A stretch of 64,000 bases of DNA from Coriaria nepalensis (lineage: Eukaryota; Streptophyta; Magnoliopsida; Cucurbitales; Coriariaceae), in NCBI GenBank assembly GCA_027186245.1, contig CP114490.1, positions 7,138,501 through 7,202,500 of the forward strand. The letters run 5' to 3'. The notes below the pieces were generated by a model. That model searched no databases. It worked only from the letters and a program-made list of their open reading frames with translations, and was not told where the DNA came from. This document shows positions 25,588 to 38,294 of the stretch, piece by piece. Within the stretch, counting starts at the first letter, position 1. Every line of letters begins with the position of its first letter. Both the position numbers and the translations under genes were made by a program.

Positions 25588-26820
25588 TGGTTAGGATTGT
25601 GTAAAAATATTTGTATATGCCCGTCAGTAGAGCGAATATGACGAATACTTTTTCATCTTTTTAGGTCGACGGATATCCGTCCCGCCATGAATATCTATCG
25701 AATACTTAGGCGAATATCTGCCCGCTTTAATTTTAAAAAAAAATGAAAGGTATTTATCTTGTTCGCGTTCAGACTTGAGTAGTCGCAGATCCGATCCCTC
25801 TTCGCCTTCGGACCACAGCGACATAGCCTTCTCCTTGCCATTCACCATTTGCGACTAGCAACAACCATTGCTACTAGACGGACCACCACAGTTATGATTT
25901 ATGTGTATACAAGCAGTTATGCATTTATGCTAGTTTACTCATAACTGCTAGTATACTCTTTGACCTCATCGACCCGTAGAGTAAATTAGTAGTTATAACT
26001 TATAAGTATACTAGCATAACTACTAATTTATTCGACGAGTCGATGAGGTCAAAGAGTATACTAGCAGTTATGACTTATGAATATACTAGCATAACTGCTA
26101 GTTTACGTGACGAGACGAAAGTCTTTGACCTTATCGACCCGTAGCGTAAACTAATAGCTATGACTTATGAGTATACTAGCATAAGTGCATAATTGCTACT
26201 TTACTCTACGGGTCGATAGGGTCGAAGACTTTGGACCTCATTGAATCGTAAAGTAAACTAGCAATTATGACTCAAAGGCCTTCATATTTATAAGTCATAA
26301 TTGCTAATTTATTTTAAGGGTTGATAAGGTCGAAAGTCTTCGACCCGTCGAGTAAACTTGCAGTTATGCATATAAGTCAAAACTTATAGTTTACTCATAA
26401 ATCATAACTGTTAGTCTTAACTTATTTAATGTATAATAATTATTAATGTATTCATATTTTTTTCATTAATTAGTGACGATTAATTTGACAAAAAAAATCA
26501 AATCCTTAGTTTATATGTTCACGGTTGCTTGAAAATATTTATTATTCTTTAAAATGAAATAAGAAATTAAAAACAAAATAAAAAAACTTATTTAAAAAAA
26601 AAAAGGTGGGCGGGTGGATAACCGCCCACCATGGCTGTGGCGGATATCTGCCCGCTTCGTGGCAGGCGGATATTAATGAAGGAAATTTTTAGATTGGCTG
26701 ATAACCACCCGTTTGTGTAAATGACGGAGATAATAGATAATAATATAACCGTCCATTAATGCAAATGACGGATGTGACGGATAACAGATATCTATATCTG
26801 CCATTTGCCCAACCTTGGTA
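25588..26820. repeat. Palindrome-rich element (possible foldback or hAT-like non-autonomous transposon)
   Basis: The centre (25900-26430) alternates direct and inverted copies of two modules: a TGACCTCATCGACCCGTAGAGTAAA-type block and an AACTGCTAGTTTAC/GTATACTAGC-type block. The clearest unit is a hairpin with arms 25952-25996 and 26016-26060 (42 of 45 bases complementary, 19-base loop). Flanks on both sides (25600-25740 and 26600-26800) carry repeated GGATATCCG/CGGATATCTGCCCGC motifs in opposite orientation. The outer ends TAGGATTGTG and (reverse complement) CAAGGTTGGG are loosely inverted. No ORF and no confirmed target duplication. Confidence 0.5.
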
Positions 26821-27208
26821 GCTAGCTGAAATATATGATATCAATCATTAAGGTCCAAAATAAACTAAGAGGGAGGTAAATGGAATCTTTCATCGAGGAT
26901 GAAAGCCTTAACTAAATCCCTAGTTAACAACATCACGATATATATTATAAACAGTGGTCCCTAAAATGCTGTCTGCTAGAGCAATAACATGAGAGAGGGA
27001 AGACGTATTTTGCTTGTAACATGACTCTTCCATGTTGTGGATAGCAGCTGAGAGGTCAATGTCCTCCTAACGCAAGCTAGCTAGCTTATATAATTTTCCA
27101 TGAAAACCTAACCCTTGATAGCGATTTTTGGGGAGGATATTATTGATTGCTTGTATCATCTCCACTTTGACCTTTCAGTAAGAAACTACTTTGAAATCAT
27201 TATTAATT

Positions 27209-27248
<40 letters not shown>

Positions 27249-28722
27249 CATATTTGCAAACTACAGCTTGGTAAATATATAATTTATCTATCAAATTCAA
27301 AAATTTGACAAAATTCCACGATAACGTATAAAAATGTTTTCAAAGTTTGCATTCATAATCAAACACTAATAATATACAATTATTTATAATATCTGTAGCA
27401 GTACAATTTGATTATCATAAACTTAACCTACGTAAGAAAAGTCTAATTCACAAGCAGCAAGCAACCGTGCCGTGGCCTTTGGGAACAAGCCACCGCCGTC
27501 TTGTAGTGACCAAATTATAAGCAAGTAGAGATTATTATAAACTCTGCAATATACATGTACGTGTATTTATTATTATTATCATCTTTAATTAATTAATTAT
27601 TATTATTAAAAACTTAAATTATTTAATATTTCTATTCCTTTGAAGAAGCAGTCTCCTCTCCACGCTTTCTGGTGCATAAGGGAGCTATCGACTTGTCGTC
27701 ACAAAATGAAGTCTCTGTCTCTTGCAAACCTAACCATTTGGAAATTGATGCATGAACTAATTAAGAAAATAATAAGGTCGACATGTATATATGAAGATAG
27801 ATAATTATTATTATTAGTATCATGTGGCTACGGAGAGTTAATTAATTAATTGATTAAGATGTAAGATGTAAGATTAAGATGAAGGATAATGTAATGTCGG
27901 TTGAGTTGAGTTATTATAATATCATTAGAGTATTCTAATGTCGGGGGGACGGTTGATAACAGTCTCCATGTCTTCTTGTTCAATTATAGTTAATAATCTA
28001 TAGAAATAGAGTATTCTCTATCTACTCCATAGATCAAATTTTTATTTATTATCTTTATTAATCTTTGAAAAATGGTAAAAAAAAACTATAAATTTAACTA
28101 AAACTTAGATATAGTGAGTGATTTGAAATCATATATATTAACTATTTACTAATTAATCAATTAAATAATTATTACGTAATTTTACGATCCAATATCTCTA
28201 TTAGCATGTTTTTATATATATAAATATTAACAAAGTGAAATAAACTAATTATAAATTTTGATCATCATATCATATAATATATAAGGATTAAGTACATCTT
28301 ATTTCATAAACATTGGGTTTGTATACATATCCCATGATATTTGGCCCGCTTAACATAAAATTTGAACAAAAGTTTATGTATTGAAAATGTGTTAAGAACT
28401 AACCTTTAGGAGTATTCCAAAGAGCGAAGCTGAAAATTTGTTTAGGATGGATACCATTTTTTTTATTATAATATATATATATATAATAAAAATCCAAAGG
28501 AGTTTAAGGAACCTGAGAGGAAATGAGGGCACACGTGATTGTCTCAGATTCTTCTGCAAAATTTCCAGATTCCGATTCTTCTTTGCCGTTGTTTTACGTG
28601 TTTATTATAAGTATTACAGATGTTAGGCAGGATGTTAGGAAATTGGTTACATATGCATGCATGCATGAGTCTCTTCCTTGTAAGAAACAGTAATCCAACA
28701 ATTTGGGACTTCATGCAAGAGA

Positions 28723-28764
<42 letters not shown>

Positions 28765-28984
28765 ACACGTGTTAATTTGCAAGTATATATGTTTGACCGG
28801 AAAGCAATTAATTATGAAATTAGATTTTATATGATTGGTAAAGATTCACAAAAAATAAGGGTACATGAGAAGCTCTTGGGCTTTGTTCGGATACAGAATT
28901 CAAGCAATTAGGTTGTGTCTTAAATGTTTTTGCTGATTTAGACTATATATATGATTTTGACAAAAAAGAATATGATTTAATAAA

Positions 28985-29015
<31 letters not shown>

Positions 29016-30049
29016 TAATAGTGAAATAGTAAGAGACGTAAATAATTAGATTATATATATATATAGCCTAACACCAACGACTTCAACATAGTAGGGATTG
29101 GGTACACATTTAGAAAATTTTGACTTTAATTATGTTTCTTAGGCAACTGATCATGACTAATTGATTTATTATAATAATAATAATTATTATTGTTATTTTG
29201 GTTACGTTTCTTTCATGTAAATAAGGTTTTTTTACTTTTCTTGTCTCCTCTTTTAAGTCCTATGTACAATTTTTTTTTCCATTTCTGATTTCGTATTTAG
29301 GACAAAGTGTGCATCATGCGAAAAAAATTATAATTAAATAAAATAAATCATAATTTTTTATCAAGGATAATATATTCAAATAATATTAGTTATTTAATAT
29401 TTACTAAATAAATGATTTTTTATTGATCTTGATACTATTAATGTATTAAGAATTTACTATTTAAAAGAAAAAGAAAAAAAACAGGATATATCATCCGGTC
29501 AAGACACTTAAATTGAACAAATAAACATAATTAAAAGTTAATAATAGTTTAAATACAATGAACAAAACCTCTTTTAGTAGGGCCTTAAAGATGTTATAGA
29601 ATGAACATGATTTTGTCACCTCGATTGTCTTTCCGATATACATACATTGGATAGAATTTCATGTTGTCGTTCTATATCTGGATAAAAATTATTACACCAA
29701 TTAGAAAGCAACTTTATCATTGAAATATTATATAGAATATTTAAATAATATTATTATTATTGAAAAAGCACTCATAATTTTTTAATTGATCCCAAAATAT
29801 GTATAATTATAAAATAAAAAAAATTATTTTAATAATATTTATTATAAACCGGTCGATTATAATCACATAAAAATATAAAAAATAAAAAAATTTATCTTCC
29901 TTAAAAAAGAAGATTATCTAAGATCATAATTTAAGAAAATAAAATAAATTTAGTAAGCAATGACTTTTCAAAAAATCCGTTTACTGGCAGAAAGAAAGTC
30001 ATCTTGGTGGGTAGCTAGAGAGTAGTAGCAAAGTCACTCTTTTTTTATA

Positions 30050-30080
<31 letters not shown>

Positions 30081-30120
30081 GATTGTTGTTGTTATTACAG
30101 TAAACTGCCGGGAAGGACAG
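26821..30120. other. AT-rich intergenic DNA with microsatellites
   Basis: TA dinucleotide arrays at about 27212-27246 and 28728-28761, an ATAA/AAT array at about 28980-29020 and a long A run at about 30052-30080. No ORF with a recognisable domain. The region ends at the GH3 promoter. Confidence 0.6.
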
Positions 30121-30455
30121 CTAACCATCACAATCCAAACCCAACAAACTTACACAAAAAGAGCCGCGTGGCCGGTCGACGCTTAATCCCCTTAACACTT
30201 ACTGTTCATACACTGACATGGCGTCACCCTTACCCCACATGCCTCCCTCTTTTCTGCCCATGTCTACGTGTTATGGGCCCCCACCTTGTCCGCCTCTTCC
30301 CCCTACACTCTTCCTTTCCCATGTTTTTCATTTTTGTTTTGCCTCTCCCCCTCTCCCATCCCGTCCGTATACGGTATACACTTCCGTGACCTTCCTTCCA
30401 AATTCCAGTTCCCTTTTTCCTGTGGGTCCAACTTCCCCTGCCCAATGCCCACCAA

Positions 30456-30463
30456 TATAAAAG
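30456..30463 (+). promoter_or_regulatory. TATA box of the GH3 gene
   Basis: TATAAAAG lies 161-168 bp before the ATG. It is followed by a CT-rich leader (30490-30570), typical of a plant 5' UTR. Upstream (30100-30310) several TGTC cores occur in either orientation (GGACAG near 30115, TGTCTACGTG near 30260, TTGTCCGCC near 30287). TGTC is the core of auxin response elements, but none here is the full TGTCTC or TGTCGG form, so auxin control is inferred mainly from the family. Confidence 0.65.
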
Positions 30464-30623
30464 GCATCATATCCCACTCCCAAAAATCTCACTTCATCAC
30501 CTCCACTTCCCTCTTCCTCTTTCGCTCTCCCTAACCTCTGTATCCTCATTCCCCTCTCTCTCTCTACAGCTAGCTTTAACCTTCAACTTTGAGAATTTTC
30601 AGAAGAAAAGAAGAGAACAGATA

Positions 30624-32628
30624 ATGGCGGTTGATTCAGCTCTATCGTCTCCACTCGGACCTCCAGTGTGCGATAAGGACGCTAAGGCGCTCCGATTCAT
30701 TGAGGAAATGACCCGAAACGCTGATTCCGTCCAGGAGAGGGTTCTGGCCGAAATATTGACCCGAAACGCCGAGACGGAATACCTCAAACGCTACAAACTC
30801 GGTGGCGCCGCTGACCGTGATTCCTTCAAATCCAAAATTCCGGTCATTACTTACGAAGACCTTCAGCCTGAAATCCAGCGTATTGCTAATGGTGACCGCT
30901 CTGCCATCTTATCGTCTCACCCCATTTCTGAATTCCTCACCAGGTAAAGATTTAAAAAAAAAAAAAAAAGAAATAAAAAAGAAAAAGTTAATAGAAAAAT
31001 CAAATACTTTTCATTGGAATTTACTTATTTTTTTTATTTTTTTTACTTGCAGTTCCGGAACCTCTGCTGGGGAGAGAAAATTAATGCCGACGATTAAGGA
31101 AGAATTGGATCGTCGTCAACTTCTGTACAGCCTTCTCATGCCAGTTATGAATCTGTAAGTATTGTATTTAAATCCGTAACTTATGACTAAACTCTAAATT
31201 AATATACTTAATTAATTAATTAAACTATTTTTTTTTCTTTGATTATGTGACAGTTATGTGCCGGGCTTGGACAAAGGGAAAGGGCTATACTTTCTATTTG
31301 TGAAATCCGAAACAAGGACTCCCGGCGGGTTGCCAGCGAGACCGGTTCTAACCAGCTACTACAAAAGCGAGCATTTCAAAACCCGGCCATACGACCCTTA
31401 CAATGTGTACACCAGCCCGAATGAGGCGATCCTCTGTTCCGACTCATTCCAAAGCATGTACACTCAGATGATCTGCGGCCTTCTTGAACGCGAGAAGGTC
31501 CTCCGTCTCGGAGCAGTTTTTGCATCGGGCCTACTCCGTGCTATTCGGTTCCTCCAACTTAACTGGCCGGAGCTTGTTAATGACATTCGGGCCGGTAGTT
31601 TAAGCCCAAAGATCACCGACCCGTCGTTAAAAGATCGTATGTCTAAAATCCTAAAATCTGACCCGGAACTGGCTGAATTTGTCGCCAGTGAATGCTCAAA
31701 GGAAAATTGGGAGGGGATTTTGACCAGAATTTGGCCCAACACTAAATATGTAGACGTAATCGTCACTGGAGCAATGGCTCAGTATATCCCGACACTGGAT
31801 TACTATAGCGGCGGCTTACCCCTCGCTTGCACTATGTACGCTTCCTCGGAATGTTATTTCGGGATCAACCTCAACCCTATGAGTAAACCATCAGAAGTTT
31901 CTTACACAATAATGCCAAACATGGCCTACTTTGAGTTCTTACCTCACGACCCGAACTCCCCCGGGTTGAGTCGTGACTCACCCCCTAAACTCGTCGACTT
32001 AGTCGATGTTGAGGTCGGGAAGGAGTATGAGCTCGTGATCACGACCTATGCTGGGTTGTGCCGGTACCGAGTTGGGGACATCCTCCGAGTGACCGGGTTC
32101 CACAACTCGGCCCCTCAGTTCCATTTCGTCAGGAGGAAAAATGTGTTGCTCAGCATCGACTCCGACAAAACCGATGAGTCCGAATTACAAAAGGCAGTCG
32201 AGAATGCATCCCAGCTTCTGAAGCCGTTCAATGCGAGCGTGGTGGAATACACGAGTTTTGCCGATACAAAGACGATCCCGGGCCATTACGTGATTTACTG
32301 GGAGCTTTTGGCAAAGGATCCGGAGAATTCTCCGGGGGAAGAGGTTATGAACAAGTGTTGTTTGGCTATGGAGGAAGAGATGAACGCGGTTTATCGGCAA
32401 GGAAGAGTGGCGGACCATTCGATCGGGCCGCTAGAGATCCGGGTAGTGAAAAACGGGACATTTGAGGAGTTGATGGATTATGCGATCTCCAGAGGGGCAT
32501 CCATCAATCAGTACAAGGTTCCTAGGTGTGTCAATTTCACTCCCATAGTTGAGCTTTTGGATTCCAGGGTGGTTTCCACGCATTTTAGTCCAAGTCTGCC
32601 ATATTGGACGCCGGAAAGAAGACGGTGA
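30624..32628 (+). CDS. GH3.1: GH3.1-type indole-3-acetic acid-amido synthetase
   Basis: Adenylate-forming enzyme that activates indole-3-acetic acid with ATP and joins it to amino acids, lowering free auxin in the cytosol; GH3 genes of this subgroup are early auxin-induced (family knowledge). Exons 30624-30943, 31053-31154 and 31254-32628 give 598 aa, the usual length (about 590-610). Motif 1, [10 protein letters not shown] (about 107-116, spanning intron 1), is the ATP/AMP loop. Motif 2 is YASSECYFG (about 336-344), and motif 3 is [11 protein letters not shown] (about 406-416). The C-terminus ends [15 protein letters not shown], as in GH3.1/GH3.4-like proteins. All splice sites are GT-AG and in phase and no lesion is seen. 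It stands alone between repeat-rich deserts. GH3.1 against its close paralogues would need a phylogeny. Confidence 0.96.
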
Positions 32629-32639
32629 AAAAAGTCAAC

Positions 32640-35600
32640 GAGTTGAGTTCAAACTTAACATAGTTGATTTGTCGTATAGAAAGTAGCATCTCTTTTGTAT
32701 TTTTCTTTTCTTTTCTTTTCTTTTTATTTATTTATTTAATAGGCATAAGTTAAGTACGTTGTTAATTAACCCCCTTTTTTTTTTTTTGTAATTTGATTTA
32801 TTTTGGTTAAAACTTAAATAGTGTATGGTTGGATTAGGACATTTCAAGTTGTTATTATGTACTTGGGTTTCAAATTAACTGGAAATTAAGGATATGTCTG
32901 CTTAGCTGGTGGGCCTGGTGGGGGCAGCTGCCCCCCTAGTTTCTGAAAAATTAAAATTATACCCCAATCATTTAGAAAAGTTTAAAGTATTTACATAGTT
33001 TTGTCCCCTAATCGTTTTAGATTATATAATTTGAAATGGCTACCCATTTAAATTAATTTTTTGGAAAATCATAATTTATTAATTTGATTTTTTAAACTTC
33101 ATAATTCTCGCATCTATATTAAATTAATATAAATCATATATTAAATATTCTAAATTTATATTATTTTTTTCCTCTTTCTCTCATCTCTCTTTTTACTTGC
33201 TTATTTATTTTATGATTTTCACTTAAAGCACATGTGACAGGTCTCTACCACGTTATTTGGTGCAATATTAAGTGGGGGTGGTGCAATTTAACATCCCCAA
33301 TTATCTAATCTATTTAAAATAATTAATTTTCTACTAAATTTTTATTTATCTATAATATTTTAAATAAATTATAATTATAAAATTAAATATTTAACTCATA
33401 AAATATAATCTTAAATATACAACAATCAAAATTACATCCAATATTTACTCAGAAAAAAAAAAAAAAGATGTGCTACCTCACATGTTTATAAATCCTTGTT
33501 TGGAGAACAGTTGGAATGTAAAACTGTAATCCCAAAAGTGAAGTCAGTCAACTTGTTTTTGCCTTATTTTAGGTGCCATAAAGATAAATCAACATTTAGA
33601 TTCTCGTAAGCACTCAGATTCTAAAGTATCTTTTTCAACACCCTGTTTAAAACGTGTATGCTTTGCTACTTTACTTTTCCTCTTATTTATTTTATTATAT
33701 TTATTTTATTATTTTAAAATCTTTTTGCAGTTTGTTATTCAATATTTAAACAAGATCAAATTTTTATTTAATATTTAGCTATAAAAAAAATCAATATTTG
33801 AAAAAGATCAAATTAGACTTAAATTTCTTAAGTTTTATTTTAATAAATTTAGTTATGTCAAATTTATAAAAAAAATTAGATTTATATATATATATATTTT
33901 ATAAATTTTATAAATTAGAGTTACTTATATCTCTAATTTTTAAATTTCATAAAAAAAAAAAAATCAAATTTTATGCTCTTCTTTTACTTTTTTTTTAATT
34001 ACTTTTGAGAATTGTTTCATAAGTATCATTAGCATCCGGCTAACTGGTAATATAACAAATAAAAACATGTCTTATAGTTAAAAGTGGACCCCGCACACTA
34101 ACCGGATAAAAGGACTCTCTTGAAAAGCTTTATACGTTTCACTCTTTCAATAATATTTACAAGTTCGAATTTGAAACAAAGCTTTTTTTTTTTTCTCTAT
34201 GCCAACATTTTTGCTGAATTTGATCTTAAGTTTGAAGTCGTTCGTTATCATCTTCCCCTTCCTTTACTATTTAGTCCTATCGAATTTTAGTGACAAGTTT
34301 TATAGAAGCTAGACGATATGATTAGATTAAAAGTCTAATTCTTTTATAGATTGATTCAAAATCGAGTGAAAAATTGAAATTATGTTAAAATTTTAAGTTA
34401 TTTACATAAGTAGGTTATGCCAAAAAAAAAAATTAGTATCAACACAATTTTTAAATAGATTACTTTTTAAAATGAAACATATATCAAATTTTTTTAGTTT
34501 TATGATATGATATGAAAATTAAAGACATAAGTGTAATTTTATAAATTTAAGTGACTTAAATCTAATAAAATAAAAATTAAAGGGTTTAAATCTAATTTAC
34601 TCATCCAAGAATATTAATGTAGATTGATTGAAAGTAATTAACGTTATCTTGATTCTTGTTCTTCATTTCTTAACATTACTTTCTGAAAGAAACAATCTAA
34701 TCTCGCAACTAAGGTGATATATATATATATATATATATATCAAATGAGGTGAATTTCCTCATAGCGACCACTCTACATGCATGTACAAAGGTGAGCAAAG
34801 GGGGGAGAAAAAAAAAACGTGATTGAAAATGTCGAAAAAGAGGCATTCTAGTGCTCTTCTAAAGCTAGCTATTCATCGTGCAGCCGCGTCTAGTGACAGG
34901 ACAAGGGAAAAATTCAGAAAAAGAAACATAACAAGTGGGTGTGATCAAAAGGTTCTAACAACATTATCCATGAAAAAAAGAAGAAGAAAGAAAAGTCCAC
35001 TAACAAATAATAACGTTTCAATTCATTAATGTGGCCCTGTGATGTGGAAGCAATGAAAGTTCAGTACACATATGATCTTGGAATAGAGTAATTGGCTTCA
35101 GTTCAACGATCAAATTTAAAAAGTGACCGGCATTTACGGTTTCGTGAACATAGAAGATACATATAATTGTCGAATTGAGAGTTTAAGGTTGTTTATGGGC
35201 TTCTAGTTTGTCCGATACCATGATACCATGAATCTGAATATAATTCACTTTTAAAAGCTAATCGAAATGAAGAGAAATCTGGAACCAAATATAAATGTTA
35301 TAATACCAAATCAATTTTAGATATGAGACAAATACAAGATCTTAAATATTTATAATAAGTAAAATTCGACCTTTTTAACACTTGAACCTCCTCGTTATAT
35401 ATTGTTTTGGTTCAACAATTTAAATCAATATTTTGTAGTTAAAACTAAGCATCTAAAGTTGATATCCGTATATGGATAATCTAGTCGGACGGTGTCGGAT
35501 ATCCGTATCCATCAAATATGCTAAAAAGTAATTTGTTCGGGCCTACATGATCAAACACAGACTACATAATTACAAGTCACATGTCTTATCACTAGGCTGA

Positions 35601-37730
35601 TGCAATTTTACATTCAAATATATAAAATTATTTCTTAATTAACAAAAATCGGATGCTTATCAAATCGGGCATTGAATCGGATCAAATATCGGACAATATC
35701 AAACCAATTTTTTTGAAAAAACGTGTTCAGGGCAAATATCCGACCCAGACAAAAAACTGGTAAGAAAATATCCGACTTATATTTGCCGACCTGTCAGATA
35801 TCGGGCCGGCCGGCAATATGGGGAAAGATGCACGTGCCTATTTAAAACAAACTTTTCCAAAAGCTAAACCATTTTTGATAAAAGTATAAACTAGTTTTCA
35901 TTGAATACAAAACTGATCAAGTTAACTGGAAATCTCTACACTTAAAACTGGATTTCAAATCTAAACTGACGTTTAGAACTGGAGTGTAGATATAATTGGA
36001 GTAATATGATTACGTCTGTACATCGACATCTAAAGTAAAAGTTGAAGTTCCTTTTCTTTGTCTTCCCTTTTGTTTCAGAAAGTAAAACATTATTATTCTC
36101 AACAACAATGATCCAATGACTCATTATATCACCAACTATAACGTTAAGACTAACATGACATCTTTAATAAACAACCATCGAATGCATTACTCTCCGACTC
36201 AGAAACCAAATTTGATGATACATACCGCCAATTGTATGCATGCATCATCAATCGCTTTGTGTTTGTAAGAAGGGGATAGAAAGGAATCCAACATTTTGGA
36301 TAAGATAAGAAAAAAACAAAATGGTGTCCTTAAAGTAGCTGATAAGGACGTGTCTTGTCATAGAATATAGGTCGTATAGGGCCTTCATATAATTTCATGC
36401 ACTCAGCAATTTTTTCATGAACATGCAAGCTTTATGTCACATGATGTGCATAGTGAGGAACACTAGCGAAAGAAAGACCTTTTTTTTTTGGTTTTTGGGT
36501 ATAGAGAGGAGCAATTCCTTTTTGAATTGTAGACCTTAAAAGATCAACTTTTGGCACTATTAATATGTCTAAGTACATGAATGAGAGATGCTTGCACTCT
36601 TTTAGTACTTTTTTGCAATAATTTCCCGACACGTTTAATCTTTCTTTCTTCGTAATGATACCTTAATTTAGTTGAGAATATATATCTATAATAGAAATAT
36701 AAGATTGAATTTAATATATAAGAAAAATTAGTTATAATTAATAAATATATAGAAATAAAATATATAATAAATATATAAAGATAGTAGAATAATATAATGG
36801 AGAAACATATTATATGTACCTACGGTTTACCGAACATAATATGTAATCAGCAAATACAATATATATTATGCAATCATAAACAAAATATTAAAAAATTAAT
36901 ATGGGAGTTAACAGAAAGTGAAAAACTTTATTCAAACTGTTTTGGACTAGATTTGCATTCCTTACTCGCAAATATAAGAAATAGTATTCTTATTTATATT
37001 ATTGTCTATTAATAATTGAGTAACATTATATAAACACTCAATTTTAATATTCTATTTCTTACGAGGGATATAAATTTTCCCTTTAATTTTTTCACTTCAA
37101 TGGACGCATTTTGAGCATTAATATTTCATTCACTCATTCGTTATTTTGAGTATATCATATATCGTTTCGAAACTCTCACGAAAGATAATTTAAATTTGCT
37201 TTAACTTTTCACTTTCTACTTTCATGAAGTGGGTCACACTCACAATTAAGCCTAAACATAGTACATTGATATGCTATATTTCTAACACTCACTCCATTAA
37301 TTACTAATTGATTTTGAAATAAAAACCAAAAATTATAAAAAATGGTTTCATTTATTCGATATAGAATTTTTGTACCGTCCCATTTATAAAAGGACATAAA
37401 GATCTATCGTAAGATATATCGCTTAATTAATGATTATGATAAATTTTTAAATTTTGTGATCTGATAGGTCGATCCACTATGTATCAAATATAATTAAGAG
37501 ACGCTAAATAAAGTTCTGAGTCACATAAGATGTTAAGAATTTGCATTTCACTATTAAAGGTTGTTAAATTTTGACCAATCTGAATATCAATCATCTATAC
37601 AACATTGTCTATCTACACTTCAATATGAATATAGATTAAAGAATCAATAAACTGAAATGTATATTACCAGTAATTAGTTTAATCAAAAAATTATAAAAAA
37701 CACATAAATAAATGTAAACACATGAAAAAC
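32640..37730. other. GH3 3' flank and repetitive intergenic DNA
   Basis: A T-rich probable GH3 3' UTR lies near 32640-32780. Beyond it the DNA is AT-rich with poly-A/T runs, a GGGGGCAGCTGCCCCC palindrome (32920-32935) and an AT dinucleotide run (about 34718-34740). Repeated (GG)ATATCCG motifs occur at 35460-35825 and resemble those flanking the 26-kb palindromic element. Short ORFs here have no recognisable domain. Confidence 0.5.
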
Positions 37731-37739
37731 AGAATCAGA

Positions 37740-38294
37740 TCTAAAGAAAACCTCACCTATCGGAATGATCTAGGTTTTTAATCGATATCGAAGCTTAGGC
37801 CGAAGAGCCCTATAGCACCGTGATAAATCTAATCTAATCACAAACCTCTAATTTCAAACCCTAAAAAATATGATAAATCAAACCTCTAATTACAAATCAG
37901 ATTTATCTCTAAATGCATCAAACCCTAAAAAATCATGCAGATCTTTAGACCACAGAAGGAACACTACCTTCAAGTAATAGTCAAGATCAAAGATGCAATC
38001 AGATAAATTAAATAAGAGAAAGAGATTAAAAACACTAAACCAACAGATCGCACATATTCAGAAGAAAGAGAGAGCAAGATCGAGAGATAGATATCGCACA
38101 TATCTCAACCAGGAAAACGAAGGAAGAGAAGTAATAATCTTCACCTTAAGCAAATCAGATTATATTAAGATATACCATGACCCAATAAGAAATTGGATAG
38201 AGGCATAAGTCAACTCTGTTAGGCCACAATCTGGCTGCCTCATAGGTCATCCATGATCAGGCCTCAACCTAATTTCCATAACAATTTCCACCTT
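37740..38294 (-). repeat. Probable 3' LTR of the minus-oriented copia relic
   Basis: On the minus strand a purine-rich CTCAAGGTGGAAATTG tract (38285-38302) is followed by a TGTTATGG start, as expected for a polypurine tract and an LTR edge. The LTR-like sequence then runs leftwards through a TC-rich stretch to roughly 37740. The left edge is not sharply defined and no second LTR of the same sequence is seen to the right of the element. Confidence 0.5.

Noticed and set aside
30168..30549. Several Pro/Leu-rich ORFs on both strands upstream of GH3
   Set aside because: They lie over the TATA box and CT-rich leader and do not resemble any protein.
31464..32418. Minus-strand ORFs within GH3 exon 3
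   Set aside because: Antisense shadows of the GC-richer coding exon.
32890..33040. GC-rich palindrome and CCCCCCTAGTTT phrase as a transposon end
   Set aside because: The phrase is suggestive, but no partner terminus or target duplication was found.
34823..35029. Lys/Arg-rich 68-codon ORF
   Set aside because: Composition reflects A-rich DNA; no conserved motif or splice context.
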